This document shows, piece by piece, positions 41,800 through 50,525 of a stretch of 64,000 nucleotides of DNA. The translations under genes were made by a program, and so were the position numbers. Under the pieces are notes generated by a model. The model saw only the letters and a program-made list of their open reading frames with translations. It ran no database searches and was not told where the DNA came from. Origin of the DNA: Gammaproteobacteria bacterium (lineage in GTDB: Bacteria > Pseudomonadota > Gammaproteobacteria > Steroidobacterales > Woeseiaceae); NCBI GenBank assembly GCA_024640305.1, contig JAHEFG010000044.1, positions 152,134 through 216,133 of the forward strand. The letters are read 5' to 3'. The stretch's first letter is position 1, and each line of letters begins with the position of its first letter.

Positions 41800-43041
41800 C
41801 TATTCGTATGCTCGAAAAATGAGGGTTCCGTTGGTGCCGCCAAAACCAAATGAATTCGAAATAACGGTTTTGATCGTGGCATCGCGCGCCTCGTTGGGCA
41901 CGTAGTCCAGATCGCACGCCGGGTCCTGATTATCGAGGTTTATCGTTGGCGGCACGACCTGGTTTTGAATCGCCTGAATGGAAAAAATCGCCTCCGCAAC
42001 GCCGGCGGCACCGAGCAAATGCCCCGTGGTCGACTTTGTTGAACTGACAAGAAGCTTGTCGGCGGCATCGCCGAATGCTCGGCGTATACCTACGGATTCG
42101 CCGATGTCTCCTGCCGGTGTTGAGGTGCCGTGCGCATTGAGATAATCAATATCCGATGGGTCTATGCCGGCATCCCGAATAGCGGCAGCCATTGATTTCC
42201 GGGCGCCCTCGCCATCGGCGGGCGGCGTGGTGATGTGGTGCGCGTCACCACTCATTCCAAAGCCGATAAGTTCACCGTATATAGTGGCGCCTCGGGCTTT
42301 GGCGTGCTCGAGTTCTTCAAGCACCATGCATCCGGCGCCGTTGCTCAACACAAATCCATCACGATCAATATCGAACGGCCGGCTTGCATGCGTGGGATCA
42401 TCATTGCGTGTAGACATGGCACGTGCCGAACAGAAACCAGCCATCGCGAGCGGTGTCGTAGCGTACTCGGAACCGCCAGCGAGCATTACGTCCGCATCGC
42501 CATGTTCGATCATGCGTCCGGCAAAACCTATGCAGTGTGCAGAAGTCGCGCAGGCCGTGACAATTGAAACGTTCGGTCCTGTGATGTGCTCCAGGATGCT
42601 GACGTAACCAGAGGTCATATTGATGATGCTGCCAGGGATGAAAAACGGAGAAACCTTCCGTGGCCCACCCTCCAGCATCTTAATATGGTTATCTTCGATG
42701 AACTTGATACCGCCAATACCGGCACCCATCGCCACACCGATGCTGTGACCATTTTCTTCGGTTATCTCAAGACCGGCATGCTTAATGGCCTTTATGCTGG
42801 CACCAATGCCGTAATGCACGAATGGATCGGTTTTGCGCGCATCTTTAGTAGAAAGATAATCGTTTAGCTCGAAGCCTTTGACGACCCCACCAATGCGCGT
42901 TGGAAATGCACTGGTATCGAAATCTTCAAGCCGCTGAATTCCTGACACCCCTTCGCATACGTTTTTCCAGGCAGCATCAAGCTCGCAGCCTACCGGCGAG
43001 ATAATTCCCATGCCGGTAATGACAACGCGTCGTTCTCTCAA
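41800..43041 (-). CDS. fabF: 3-oxoacyl-ACP synthase II
   Basis: A 413-residue ketoacyl-ACP synthase with the TACATSAHC active-site Cys, NAHGTSTPAGD His and STTGHLLGAAG His motifs. The start is TTG at 43041, with GGAA five bases upstream; the resulting length equals that of E. coli FabF (413), whereas extension to 43104 would add an unrelated 21-residue N terminus. It elongates acyl-ACP with malonyl-ACP. It lies 82 bases after acpP and is part of the fab cluster. Confidence 0.93.
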   Translation of the reverse strand: MRERRVVITGMGIISPVGCELDAAWKNVCEGVSGIQRLEDFDTSAFPTRIGGVVKGFELNDYLSTKDARKTDPFVHYGIGASIKAIKHAGLEITEENGHSIGVAMGAGIGGIKFIEDNHIKMLEGGPRKVSPFFIPGSIINMTSGYVSILEHITGPNVSIVTACATSAHCIGFAGRMIEHGDADVMLAGGSEYATTPLAMAGFCSARAMSTRNDDPTHASRPFDIDRDGFVLSNGAGCMVLEELEHAKARGATIYGELIGFGMSGDAHHITTPPADGEGARKSMAAAIRDAGIDPSDIDYLNAHGTSTPAGDIGESVGIRRAFGDAADKLLVSSTKSTTGHLLGAAGVAEAIFSIQAIQNQVVPPTINLDNQDPACDLDYVPNEARDATIKTVISNSFGFGGTNGTLIFRAYE

Positions 43042-43123
43042 GGTAATTCCGTATGGCTGTGGCAGAACTGCCGGAGTTTCAGGGGTAGAAAAGGCGCGGC
43101 GCATATGCGCCGCGCCTCAGACC

Positions 43124-43366
43124 CTACTCGCCGCTTTTGGCGGCTGTCACAAAGTCGATGGCTTGTTGAACCGTCGTGATTTTTTCAGCTTGCTCGTCGG
43201 GAATTTCTGTCTCAAATTCCTCTTCGAGAGCCATTACCAGTTCAACGGTGTCGAGTGAATCGGCACCCAGGTCATCAACAAATGAAGCATCGTTCGTAAC
43301 CTCGTCTTCTTTTACCCCGAGTTGCTCGGCAACGATGCCCTTAACTTGTTCTTCGATACTGCTCAT
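43124..43366 (-). CDS. acpP: Acyl carrier protein
   Basis: An 80-residue acyl carrier protein. The [15 protein letters not shown] segment carries the phosphopantetheine Ser37. Composition is highly acidic and length is typical. An AGGAGA ribosome site lies about 10 bases before the ATG, fitting strong expression. It sits between fabG and fabF, the conserved order. An inverted repeat and possible promoter lie about 100 bases upstream. Confidence 0.97.
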   Translation of the reverse strand: MSSIEEQVKGIVAEQLGVKEDEVTNDASFVDDLGADSLDTVELVMALEEEFETEIPDEQAEKITTVQQAIDFVTAAKSGE

Positions 43367-43467
43367 AGTGGTCGCTTCTCCTGAGAAGACTCATCAAAAA
43401 TCTGGCCCGGCATTGCCATCAGTGGCGCAATCTTATGCCCTTTAATGCCTCACAATCTACTGTAAGC

Positions 43468-43483
43468 CCTTGATATTACAAGG
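43468..43483. promoter_or_regulatory. Inverted repeat upstream of acpP
   Basis: CCTTG and CAAGG form a perfect inverted repeat with a six-base AT spacer. On the minus strand TTGTAA within it, 16 bases before TAGATT, could be a promoter reading into acpP. It may be an operator for a fatty-acid regulator or only a hairpin; no known box was recognised. Confidence 0.3.
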
Positions 43484-43552
43484 CAGGAACTGGCCGTGGC
43501 ACGGTATTGTATGTGAATCGCTCATCGCAATCTACACAGAATATCGCGCAAT

Positions 43553-44308
43553 TTAGTCCATCAGCATGCCGCCGTTTACGTGCAGCGTCTCACCCGTGAT
43601 GTAGGCACCGGCATCAGACGCCAAAAAAAGCACCGCAGCCGCAATATCATCGCCACTGCCCAGGCGCCCCAGAGGTATTTGCCCCAGCAGGTTTTCGCGC
43701 TGTTCTTCGGGCAGTACTCGCGTCATGTCTGTATCGATAAAACCGGGTGCAACAACATTTATCGTGATGTTTCTGGAACCCACTTCCTTTGCCATGGATT
43801 TCGAGAATCCGATAATGCCTGCCTTGGCCGCAGCGTAGTTCGCCTGGCCGGCGTTACCCATGACACCAATGACTGATGCAATGTTGATGATGCGCCCCTG
43901 TTTCGCTTTCATCATGCCACGAAGACAGGCTTTGCTAACCCGGAAAGCGCCCGACAGGTTGGTCGAAATGACGTCATCCCACTCTTCCGTTTTCATCCTC
44001 ATCAGGAGATTGTCACGCGTAATGCCGGCATTGTTCACGACGATCGTTGGGGCTCCCTCAGCTGCCTGAATATCTTTTATGGCGGCTTGAACAGACTCGT
44101 CGTCTGCGATATTCAGGACGATGCCGCGCCCTTTGTCACCGAGCTGCTCGGAAATCGCCTGCGCACCTGCCTCACTGGTTGCTGTACCAACAACTACCGC
44201 GCCAGCACTGACAAGTGCTTGCGCAATTGCCGCGCCGATGCCTCTCGTCGCGCCGGTTACCAGTGCTACCTGCCCTTCCAGGGTCGTACTGCTGAACAAA
44301 CTGCTCAT
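43553..44308 (-). CDS. fabG: 3-oxoacyl-ACP reductase
   Basis: A 251-residue short-chain dehydrogenase. NADP-binding GATRGIGAAIA is at about 19-29, the NNAG motif at about 91, and the active-site YAAAKAG (Tyr and Lys) at about 158-164. It reduces 3-oxoacyl-ACP in each elongation cycle. It is followed 186 bases later by acpP, as in other gammaproteobacteria, but the usual upstream fabD and plsX are replaced by a rhombosortase gene. Confidence 0.96.
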   Translation of the reverse strand: MSSLFSSTTLEGQVALVTGATRGIGAAIAQALVSAGAVVVGTATSEAGAQAISEQLGDKGRGIVLNIADDESVQAAIKDIQAAEGAPTIVVNNAGITRDNLLMRMKTEEWDDVISTNLSGAFRVSKACLRGMMKAKQGRIINIASVIGVMGNAGQANYAAAKAGIIGFSKSMAKEVGSRNITINVVAPGFIDTDMTRVLPEEQRENLLGQIPLGRLGSGDDIAAAVLFLASDAGAYITGETLHVNGGMLMD

Positions 44309-44343
44309 ACTGTTTCCTTAGTACACGAACATATGGCGGCGCA

Positions 44344-44961
44344 TTATATAGCTGGCTGTCGCCGGACTCTAATGTAGAAAATCGCGCTCGCGATCAAGCC
44401 ACCAATGGCGCCGTAAAGGTGAGCGGCCGTGACCACTGCACCGCCTGAAGATAGCTCGGAGCCAGGAATTGGCCCGAGCAATTGTTCATAGACTATTTTC
44501 GCGATGATTACCGCTCCAAGGACCGCCATTTCTACCCGGCGCTCTCCATAGCCGGCCAATATTCCGGCCATGAGATATCCATGTTGCACCCCCGATAGCC
44601 CGACATACCACTGCAGTTGTGGCTCCAGAATCCAAAAGCCGGCGTCTATGCATAGAATGGCTAGCCCGGTAACTAGCAGCCACTGACTTGAGCGCAGGAA
44701 CTGGCCAACCAGGAACCAGATGAGCGACAGACCGACCGCGTTATACAACCAATGGGATAAACCGAGGTGCACGAAGTGTCCGCTGAGCAACCGCCATATC
44801 TCTCCGTTGGCAATAGCCTCGCGGTCGTAGCGCAGCAATTCACGCCCCGATTCGCCGGACATCGCCAGCAATGACGCTACGATTATGATAAGACCGGGCA
44901 GCGCCCACCCTTGCAAGCGGCGTGCTTTGTTATGTCTTTGTTTGCGTTGGTCTAACCCCAT
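44344..44961 (-). CDS. rrtA: Rhombosortase (rhomboid-type GlyGly-CTERM protease)
   Basis: A 205-residue membrane protein of the rhomboid superfamily with about six helices. The catalytic serine is in the GLSGVQHG segment (Ser123) and the His in AAHLYGAIGG (His181); HLGLSHWLYNAVGL (about 65-78) is the usual rhomboid loop region. GLSGVxHG is typical of rhombosortases, which remove the C-terminal GlyGly-CTERM tail of proteins so that a lipid-like anchor can be added on the outside. It is divergent from gspG by 69 bases. A predicted substrate, the GlyGly-CTERM cyclophilin, is at 23.2-24.0 kb. Confidence 0.9.
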   Translation of the reverse strand: MGLDQRKQRHNKARRLQGWALPGLIIIVASLLAMSGESGRELLRYDREAIANGEIWRLLSGHFVHLGLSHWLYNAVGLSLIWFLVGQFLRSSQWLLVTGLAILCIDAGFWILEPQLQWYVGLSGVQHGYLMAGILAGYGERRVEMAVLGAVIIAKIVYEQLLGPIPGSELSSGGAVVTAAHLYGAIGGLIASAIFYIRVRRQPAI

Positions 44962-45030
44962 GTTTGATATACTGACGTTTAACCAATTAACGAGTCAATT
45001 TTGGCGGATAACCGCCGTGGAGCAATTGCT

Positions 45031-45483
45031 GTGAGTCAACAAGTCCGGATGCGCCCTGCCCTCCGTATTCAGCGCGGTTTTACGCTGATCGAGATAATGG
45101 TCGTTGTCATTATTATCGGCATTCTCGCTGCGATCGTTGCGCCGAATGTCATAGGTCGTGTCGACGATGCGCAGATCACCAAAGCGAAAGCAGAGATAGC
45201 AAATATCGAAAATGCGATGAAGTTCTACCGGCTCGATAATTTTGCCTACCCGACTTCCGAGCAAGGGATCGACGCACTGGTGACCAAGCCATCGGACCCT
45301 AATATCAAGAACTGGAAGACAGGTGGATACCTGGGGCGTGTCCCAAATGATCCTTGGGGCAGAGCCTACCTCTATCTCAACCCGGGCAACCAGGGCGAAA
45401 TTGATATCTATACGCTGGGTGCGGACGGTCGTCCTGGTGGTGAGGGTATCAACGCGGATATTGGCAACTGGTCTCTCGAGTAG
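45031..45483 (+). CDS. gspG: Type II secretion major pseudopilin GspG
   Basis: A 150-residue major pseudopilin. The prepilin site is RG/FTLIEIMVVVIIIGILAA, cut by GspO before the Phe. The C-terminal part has the DPWGRAYLYLNPG and YTLGADGRPGGEG motifs of the calcium-binding loop. The GTG at 45031 has GGAG eight bases upstream; the first open codon (TTG at 45001) and a later ATG (45049) are less likely. It starts the gspGHIJKLMN operon of the pseudopilus and inner-membrane platform. gspC, D, E and F are not in this window, so they are elsewhere. Confidence 0.96.
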   Translation: MSQQVRMRPALRIQRGFTLIEIMVVVIIIGILAAIVAPNVIGRVDDAQITKAKAEIANIENAMKFYRLDNFAYPTSEQGIDALVTKPSDPNIKNWKTGGYLGRVPNDPWGRAYLYLNPGNQGEIDIYTLGADGRPGGEGINADIGNWSLE

Positions 45484-45515
45484 CCGCTTATTTACTGGCA
45501 CGACGGCCTGCTGCG

Positions 45516-46079
45516 ATGACTATGCCCCGCCGCTCCAACGGCTTCTCGCTAATCGAGATTCTCGTTGTCATTGTCATCATTGGCATAATTTCAGGCATAG
45601 CACTCTTGTCACTGGGTATCCTCGGTGATGATCGACAGCTGCAGACGGAGGCGCGCCGGTTAACATCGTTGGTCGAGGTTGCGAAGGATGAGGCAATGAT
45701 GCAGGGGCGCGAGTTCGGTCTTGAATTCATGAACAATTCCTACCGCTTCGTCGAATTCGATCCTTTTATCAATCAGTGGACGGAGCTGGTTGACGACGAA
45801 ATGTTGCGTCTTCGTGAATTGCCTGACGATGCCGAATTCATACTCATGCTCGAAGGGCAACGCGTTCTTCTCGAAAACGATCCGGCGCGCTTTGAAGACC
45901 CTGAAGAAACTTCGGGTCGTGACCTCAGCGAAACCTACTCACCGCATGTTTACATTTTTTCCAGCGGTGACGTTACTCCATACGACCTGGAAATCAGACG
46001 CCGATATGATGGCGAAACTGTAGCGATAAAAAGCGACCTGACCGGCGCAGCAGAATTCGTCACAAGCGAGGACTTATAG
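45516..46079 (+). CDS. gspH: Type II secretion minor pseudopilin GspH
   Basis: A 187-residue minor pseudopilin. After a short leader the prepilin motif NG/FSLIEILVVIVIIGIISGIALLSLG (given here only as the family pattern) opens the hydrophobic helix. It lies 32 bases after gspG and 2 bases before gspI. The long acidic C-terminal domain is less conserved, as usual for GspH. A second ATG two codons later is an alternative start. Confidence 0.9.
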   Translation: MTMPRRSNGFSLIEILVVIVIIGIISGIALLSLGILGDDRQLQTEARRLTSLVEVAKDEAMMQGREFGLEFMNNSYRFVEFDPFINQWTELVDDEMLRLRELPDDAEFILMLEGQRVLLENDPARFEDPEETSGRDLSETYSPHVYIFSSGDVTPYDLEIRRRYDGETVAIKSDLTGAAEFVTSEDL

Positions 46080-46081
46080 AA

Positions 46082-46513
46082 GTGAGCTCGCGCCGTAATC
46101 GAGGATTTACGCTTATCGAAGTAATGGTTGCGCTGGCGATCGTTGCATTTTCCCTTACAGCAGTTGCGGCGAGTATGGGGCAGATGATTGATACGGCGAA
46201 CGCAATGCGTGAGCGTACGTATGCCAGTTGGATTGCTCAGAACGAAATCGCCGAAATGCGCCTGGCGAACGTCATTCCGGAAGTGACCACAACGAGTGGC
46301 GAGGTTGATTATGCTGGCACCGAATGGGCGTGGCGTGCGGTAGTCTCCGAGACGGGTGTAGAGAATCTGTTTCGCGTTGATGTCACGGTCTCATACGCGG
46401 GCAGTCCGGATGGTATTCGTACTGTTTCCGGATTCATTGGCGAGCCAGTAGCCGCAGGCCAGAGTAACCGCAGCTGGAACCGTGGTTCCGGGAATGCCGG
46501 GGCGACAGAATGA
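46082..46513 (+). CDS. gspI: Type II secretion minor pseudopilin GspI
   Basis: A 143-residue minor pseudopilin with the prepilin signature RG/FTLIEVMVALAIVAFSL and a small C-terminal domain including EWAWRAVVSETG and YAGSPDGIRTVSGF. The start is GTG at 46082, two bases after gspH; its stop overlaps gspJ by four bases. GspI, J and K form the tip of the pseudopilus. Confidence 0.93.
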   Translation: MSSRRNRGFTLIEVMVALAIVAFSLTAVAASMGQMIDTANAMRERTYASWIAQNEIAEMRLANVIPEVTTTSGEVDYAGTEWAWRAVVSETGVENLFRVDVTVSYAGSPDGIRTVSGFIGEPVAAGQSNRSWNRGSGNAGATE

Positions 46514-47115
46514 TTGCGCGTCGCAACGGCGGTTTTACTCTGATCGAGGTGTTGGTTGCCATGGCCATCTTTGGCGTGTTGTCGATGCTTGCATATATGA
46601 CGTTGGGGCAAACATTGGCGAATGCAGATATGTTGACGGAACGAATTGATCGCCTGCAAGCGGTTCAACGCACCGTGCGCTTCCTTAGTAACGATCTGTT
46701 GCAGGCCGCTCCGCGTCCTGTGAGGCTCGAGCTGGGTGATTCAATGGGTTCAGCTGTGCTGACCAGCCTCAGCGGCGAATTCGCTCTCGAGGTGACTCAC
46801 GGCGGCTGGGGTAATCCGGCAGGTTTGCCGCGCGGCACGTTGCAACGATCGGCTTACCGCCTGGAGGATGATGAGCTGGTTCGCTATCACTGGAATGTCC
46901 TGGACAGGACATTTGCCAATGTGCCAGTCGCAAACATCCTGCTTGACGATGTACAGAGTTTGCTATTTCGCTATTTGGGCTCTGATGGTGAGTGGAGTGA
47001 GGTGTGGCCACCTTTAGGTCAACCAAGTATGCGCTCCCGGCCCCGGGCTGTGGAAATTGTGCTCACGCTGGCCGACGAGGGTGAGATCCGCAGGTTGCTG
47101 GAGGTTGCACCATGA
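46510..47115 (+). CDS. gspJ: Type II secretion minor pseudopilin GspJ
   Basis: A 201-residue minor pseudopilin with NGGFTLIEVLVAMAIFGVLS at the N terminus, the RTVRFLSNDLLQAAPRPV segment and a C-terminal beta domain. The start overlaps the gspI stop (ATGA) and the end overlaps the gspK start by four bases, which argues for translational coupling through the operon. Confidence 0.93.
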   Translation: MIARRNGGFTLIEVLVAMAIFGVLSMLAYMTLGQTLANADMLTERIDRLQAVQRTVRFLSNDLLQAAPRPVRLELGDSMGSAVLTSLSGEFALEVTHGGWGNPAGLPRGTLQRSAYRLEDDELVRYHWNVLDRTFANVPVANILLDDVQSLLFRYLGSDGEWSEVWPPLGQPSMRSRPRAVEIVLTLADEGEIRRLLEVAP

Positions 47116-48035
47116 AACCAGGCCCAGGCAATCGGGGCGTCGCGCTGATTACAGCCATTCTCATTACGGCCCTGGCTGGTACTGTTGCCGCCGGGCTGGC
47201 GTGGGACAGCGCACTGGACATGCGACGTACCACAGTACTGCTGTATCGGGATCAGGCGTATCAGGTTGCACTCGGTGCGGAAAACTGGCTGCAGAGCATC
47301 TTGCGGCAAGATCTCGAGGATACGGAAACCGACCACTTGGGCGAGATCTGGGCGAGTGACCTGCCTGGCTTGCCGATAGATGGTGGCGAGGTTTTCGGTA
47401 GCGTTGAAGACCTGCAAGGTCGTTTCAATATCAACAACCTGATCGACCAGAATGGTGAGATAGATGAACAGTCGCTGGAGCAGTTTCGGCGACTATTGCT
47501 GGCGCTTGAGATCGACCCCAGATTCGCTGGCATCGCGGCCGACTGGATAGATGCGAATCAAGACGCGGAATTTCCCGATGGTGCTGAAGATTCAATTTAT
47601 ACCGGCTTGATCCCGCCATACCGAACCCCTAACCAGATTCTGAGTAATGCGAGTGAACTGGCGGCAATAGAGGGTATGGACAAGGCAACATTCGATACCC
47701 TGTTACCGCATATAACGGCACTTCCGGGCCGAACCGCCGTAAATGTCAATACAGCGACCGCGGCAGTGCTACAGTCATTGGATGAAGAATTGTCAGTTGC
47801 GGATGTAGAACGCCTGCTTGCAGAACGCGCTGAATCCGGTTTCACTGACATCGCGAACACGTTTTCCTCGATCGTTAAGCCGGAAGTGCTGAATCAACTC
47901 GAGGAAACAACCAATTATTTTCAATTGAAGGTGGTCGTACGGATTGATACCGTTCGCATTACTTACTTCAGCCTTTTGGAACGTGGGCCAAGGGGTGATG
48001 TCACCCCAATCCTGCGCAGCCTTGGAACCATCTGA
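47112..48035 (+). CDS. gspK: Type II secretion pseudopilin GspK
   Basis: A 307-residue large minor pseudopilin that caps the pseudopilus. The prepilin helix has the RGVALITAILITALAGTVAAG pattern, followed by the FNINNLIDQNG and AVNVNTATAAVL motifs of GspK. The N-terminal Glu typical of other pilins is replaced, as in GspK. The start overlaps gspJ by four bases. Confidence 0.95.
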   Translation: MKPGPGNRGVALITAILITALAGTVAAGLAWDSALDMRRTTVLLYRDQAYQVALGAENWLQSILRQDLEDTETDHLGEIWASDLPGLPIDGGEVFGSVEDLQGRFNINNLIDQNGEIDEQSLEQFRRLLLALEIDPRFAGIAADWIDANQDAEFPDGAEDSIYTGLIPPYRTPNQILSNASELAAIEGMDKATFDTLLPHITALPGRTAVNVNTATAAVLQSLDEELSVADVERLLAERAESGFTDIANTFSSIVKPEVLNQLEETTNYFQLKVVVRIDTVRITYFSLLERGPRGDVTPILRSLGTI

Positions 48036-48037
48036 TT

Positions 48038-49294
48038 ATGGCAGAGTTTCTAGTCATCCGACTCGGTATCGATCGCGAGCAAGCGGCAAGCTGGATAGCC
48101 GTTGATAGCAACGGAACGCGCACCAGTCAGCCAGTGACCGGCCCGCTCGCTGCAGCGGCTCGTGATGTCGGGGATCGTAGTGTGATTGTGCTCGTTCCCG
48201 CGACAGCGGTATTGACAACAGCCGTCAATATTCCTGTCAAAGGAGGGTCGAGATTGTTGCGCGCAGCCCTGCCCTTTGCGCTTGAAGAACAGCTGGCCGA
48301 CGATATCGACGATCTTCATTTTGCCGCAGGCGTGCGTCGGGATAATGGACTGGTGCCAGTAGCCGTTGTGGCGCACGATTTGATGGCTGCCTGGCTCGAG
48401 CAGCTCGATGAGGCAGGTTTGTCGGCATCCAGAATCGTGCCTGAAAATTACGGGCTTGCTCGCATACCTGGAACGATGAGCCTCATGGCGGCCGAAGGCC
48501 AGATTATGTTCAACGACGGTGCCGACAATGAATTTGTCCTGCAGGGCGCCCAGCCATCTGATGCGTTGGCAGTCGTGGGAGCGCTCGAGGAACCGAATAG
48601 CGAGGAACACGCGCCGGGTCATTTGCTTGTGTATTGTTCGCAAAGCGACGAGGAGCGTTTTCAGCATGACTGGAATGCGCTCAGGCACGAGCTGGCCAGC
48701 GTCGATATCAACCTGCTTCCTGACGGCGTTTTACCGCGCCTTGCCGTCACTGTTGCCGCTGGTAATGGCATCAACCTGTTGCAGGGCCGTTATGGCACGA
48801 AAACGGAGATGAGTGCCCTGTTTCGACCGTGGCGCTACGCTGCGATTCTTTTCCTGACCCTGGGTGTATTGGGTTTCGGCGGCAAGGTCGCCGACTATTA
48901 TCGACTTACACAGGAAGAAGTGGCGCTGAAAGCTCAGTTTGAGCAGGTTTACCGCAGCATCAGGCCTGACGACCAGCGCGAGGTCGTAGACCCCATGGCC
49001 ACAGTTAATTCAGTGCGCCGCGGATTGGGTGCACCTTCGGCTTTGCAGGTTCTTCTGCCTTCCCTGTTACAACTGGGTCAGGCGGTACGACAAAATGAAA
49101 CGGCAAGGATCGAGGCGATCAGCTACCGAGCTGGCGTTATTGATGTCCGTCTGACGGCACCCGACGTAGCCACTTTGGACAAAATTCAAAAAGCGGTAAG
49201 TAGTTCCGGTCGCTTCAACGCCGCCATCCAATCGACCGACCAGGTCGGCGACAAGATTAACAGCCGCATCCAGATTCGGGAGGCAGGCGTATGA
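48038..49294 (+). CDS. gspL: Type II secretion protein GspL
   Basis: A 418-residue inner-membrane platform protein. The cytoplasmic actin-like domain (about 1-240, with FALEEQLADDIDDLHFA) binds the ATPase GspE. One membrane helix follows (about 265-283), then a periplasmic ferredoxin-like domain. It starts two bases after gspK and overlaps gspM by four bases. Confidence 0.93.
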   Translation: MAEFLVIRLGIDREQAASWIAVDSNGTRTSQPVTGPLAAAARDVGDRSVIVLVPATAVLTTAVNIPVKGGSRLLRAALPFALEEQLADDIDDLHFAAGVRRDNGLVPVAVVAHDLMAAWLEQLDEAGLSASRIVPENYGLARIPGTMSLMAAEGQIMFNDGADNEFVLQGAQPSDALAVVGALEEPNSEEHAPGHLLVYCSQSDEERFQHDWNALRHELASVDINLLPDGVLPRLAVTVAAGNGINLLQGRYGTKTEMSALFRPWRYAAILFLTLGVLGFGGKVADYYRLTQEEVALKAQFEQVYRSIRPDDQREVVDPMATVNSVRRGLGAPSALQVLLPSLLQLGQAVRQNETARIEAISYRAGVIDVRLTAPDVATLDKIQKAVSSSGRFNAAIQSTDQVGDKINSRIQIREAGV

Positions 49295-49782
49295 AGGACT
49301 GGTTCTACGATCTGGATAAAAGAGAGAAAATCTTTGTGGTGAGCGGTGCAGTGGCCGTATTCATTGCAATTATTTATGCTTTCATCTGGGTTCCGATCGA
49401 CAAAAGCCATAAGTCGCTGGTGACAAGCGTGGCAACCTGGCAGCGCTCGCTCGCCGAATTGCGTCCTTTGCAGGGTATCCCGGCCCCTGGCGGCTCTGCG
49501 GCAACGAAGCAACGCGTAAATACTCAGCAGACTCCGGTCGTCATCGTCGACCAGACGTTGCGAGCACGTGGTTTGGACCGGTCACTAAAGCGCAGTCAGC
49601 CAACAACCAGCAATGGCATACGTGTTGAGTTTGAGAACGTGGCGTTTGACGATCTCGTGCTGTGGCTCGGCGATCTTAGCGGCCAGTATGCGATGGATGT
49701 ATCGTCAGGTAGCTTTTCGGCTACCAGTCAATCCGATGTTGGCCGCATCAATGCGACGCTGACGCTCGAGCGCGTACTTTAA
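49291..49782 (+). CDS. gspM: Type II secretion protein GspM
   Basis: A 163-residue partner of GspL with one membrane helix near the N terminus (about residues 17-35) and a periplasmic ferredoxin-like domain (TSNGIRVEFENVAFDDLVLWL). It starts four bases inside gspL and its stop overlaps the gspN start by one base. Low sequence conservation is normal for GspM; the place in the operon supports the call. Confidence 0.9.
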   Translation: MKDWFYDLDKREKIFVVSGAVAVFIAIIYAFIWVPIDKSHKSLVTSVATWQRSLAELRPLQGIPAPGGSAATKQRVNTQQTPVVIVDQTLRARGLDRSLKRSQPTTSNGIRVEFENVAFDDLVLWLGDLSGQYAMDVSSGSFSATSQSDVGRINATLTLERVL

Positions 49783-50519
49783 TGACATTGCGATCGCGCC
49801 TTATCGTTGCAGGTTGCGTCACGCTCCTGGTGGGTCTGGTATCTGTATTTCCGGCGCGAGTCGCATACCAGTGGCTTCCGGCACCAACCTTCAGCTTGGC
49901 GGGGATTAGCGGCAGTGTCTGGAGCGGGCGGGCAAGCCAGGCGAGTTCAGGCAACCTGTACGTCCAGGATTTACGTTGGCAAATAAAACCCCTGTCGCTT
50001 TTTGTCGGCCAATTGCGTTATAAAATTGAGGCAAACCCGAATCCAGGTTTCATCGATGGCCAGGTCAGCGTGAACCTGAGTGGCGCCGTTACGGCGAGTG
50101 ACTTGCGCGGCTCGATTTCGTTACAGCCTTTCGGGCAGCTGGTTGGAATTCGCGGCTTGAACGGCACGTTAAATATTGAATTCGAGCGCCTTGTCATAGA
50201 AAACGGGCTGCCGATAGCCGCCAATGGTGTATTCGAGGTACTCAACCTGGTTGCTCCAAATATCCACAGGGCTTCTGTCGGCGGGTATCGCGCGGAGTTT
50301 TTCACCCAGGATACCGGTGTTGTTGCGAGCGTCGAAGATACCGATGGGCTCATCGACGTTGCCGGAAGTCTGCAATTGTCAGCGGACGGCACGTACAAGT
50401 TTGTGGCGCAATTGGCGCCGAAGGGTAACACCCCCGACAGCGTGCGGCAGCAGCTGCAGCTACTGGGTTCGGCGAATGACCGCGGGCAACATGAGCTACG
50501 GCTTGAAGGTCAGCTATAG
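49782..50519 (+). CDS. gspN: Type II secretion protein GspN
   Basis: A 245-residue protein with one N-terminal membrane helix (about 8-27) and a beta-rich periplasmic domain. GspN is present in only some T2SS operons, and its role is unclear. SISLQPFGQLVGIRGLNGTLNIEF and QLQLSADGTYKFVAQL are family-like segments (shown here as short parts). It is the last gene of the operon and ends 6 bases before the convergent AddA-like gene. Confidence 0.87.
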   Translation: MTLRSRLIVAGCVTLLVGLVSVFPARVAYQWLPAPTFSLAGISGSVWSGRASQASSGNLYVQDLRWQIKPLSLFVGQLRYKIEANPNPGFIDGQVSVNLSGAVTASDLRGSISLQPFGQLVGIRGLNGTLNIEFERLVIENGLPIAANGVFEVLNLVAPNIHRASVGGYRAEFFTQDTGVVASVEDTDGLIDVAGSLQLSADGTYKFVAQLAPKGNTPDSVRQQLQLLGSANDRGQHELRLEGQL

Positions 50520-50525
50520 CGGCTC

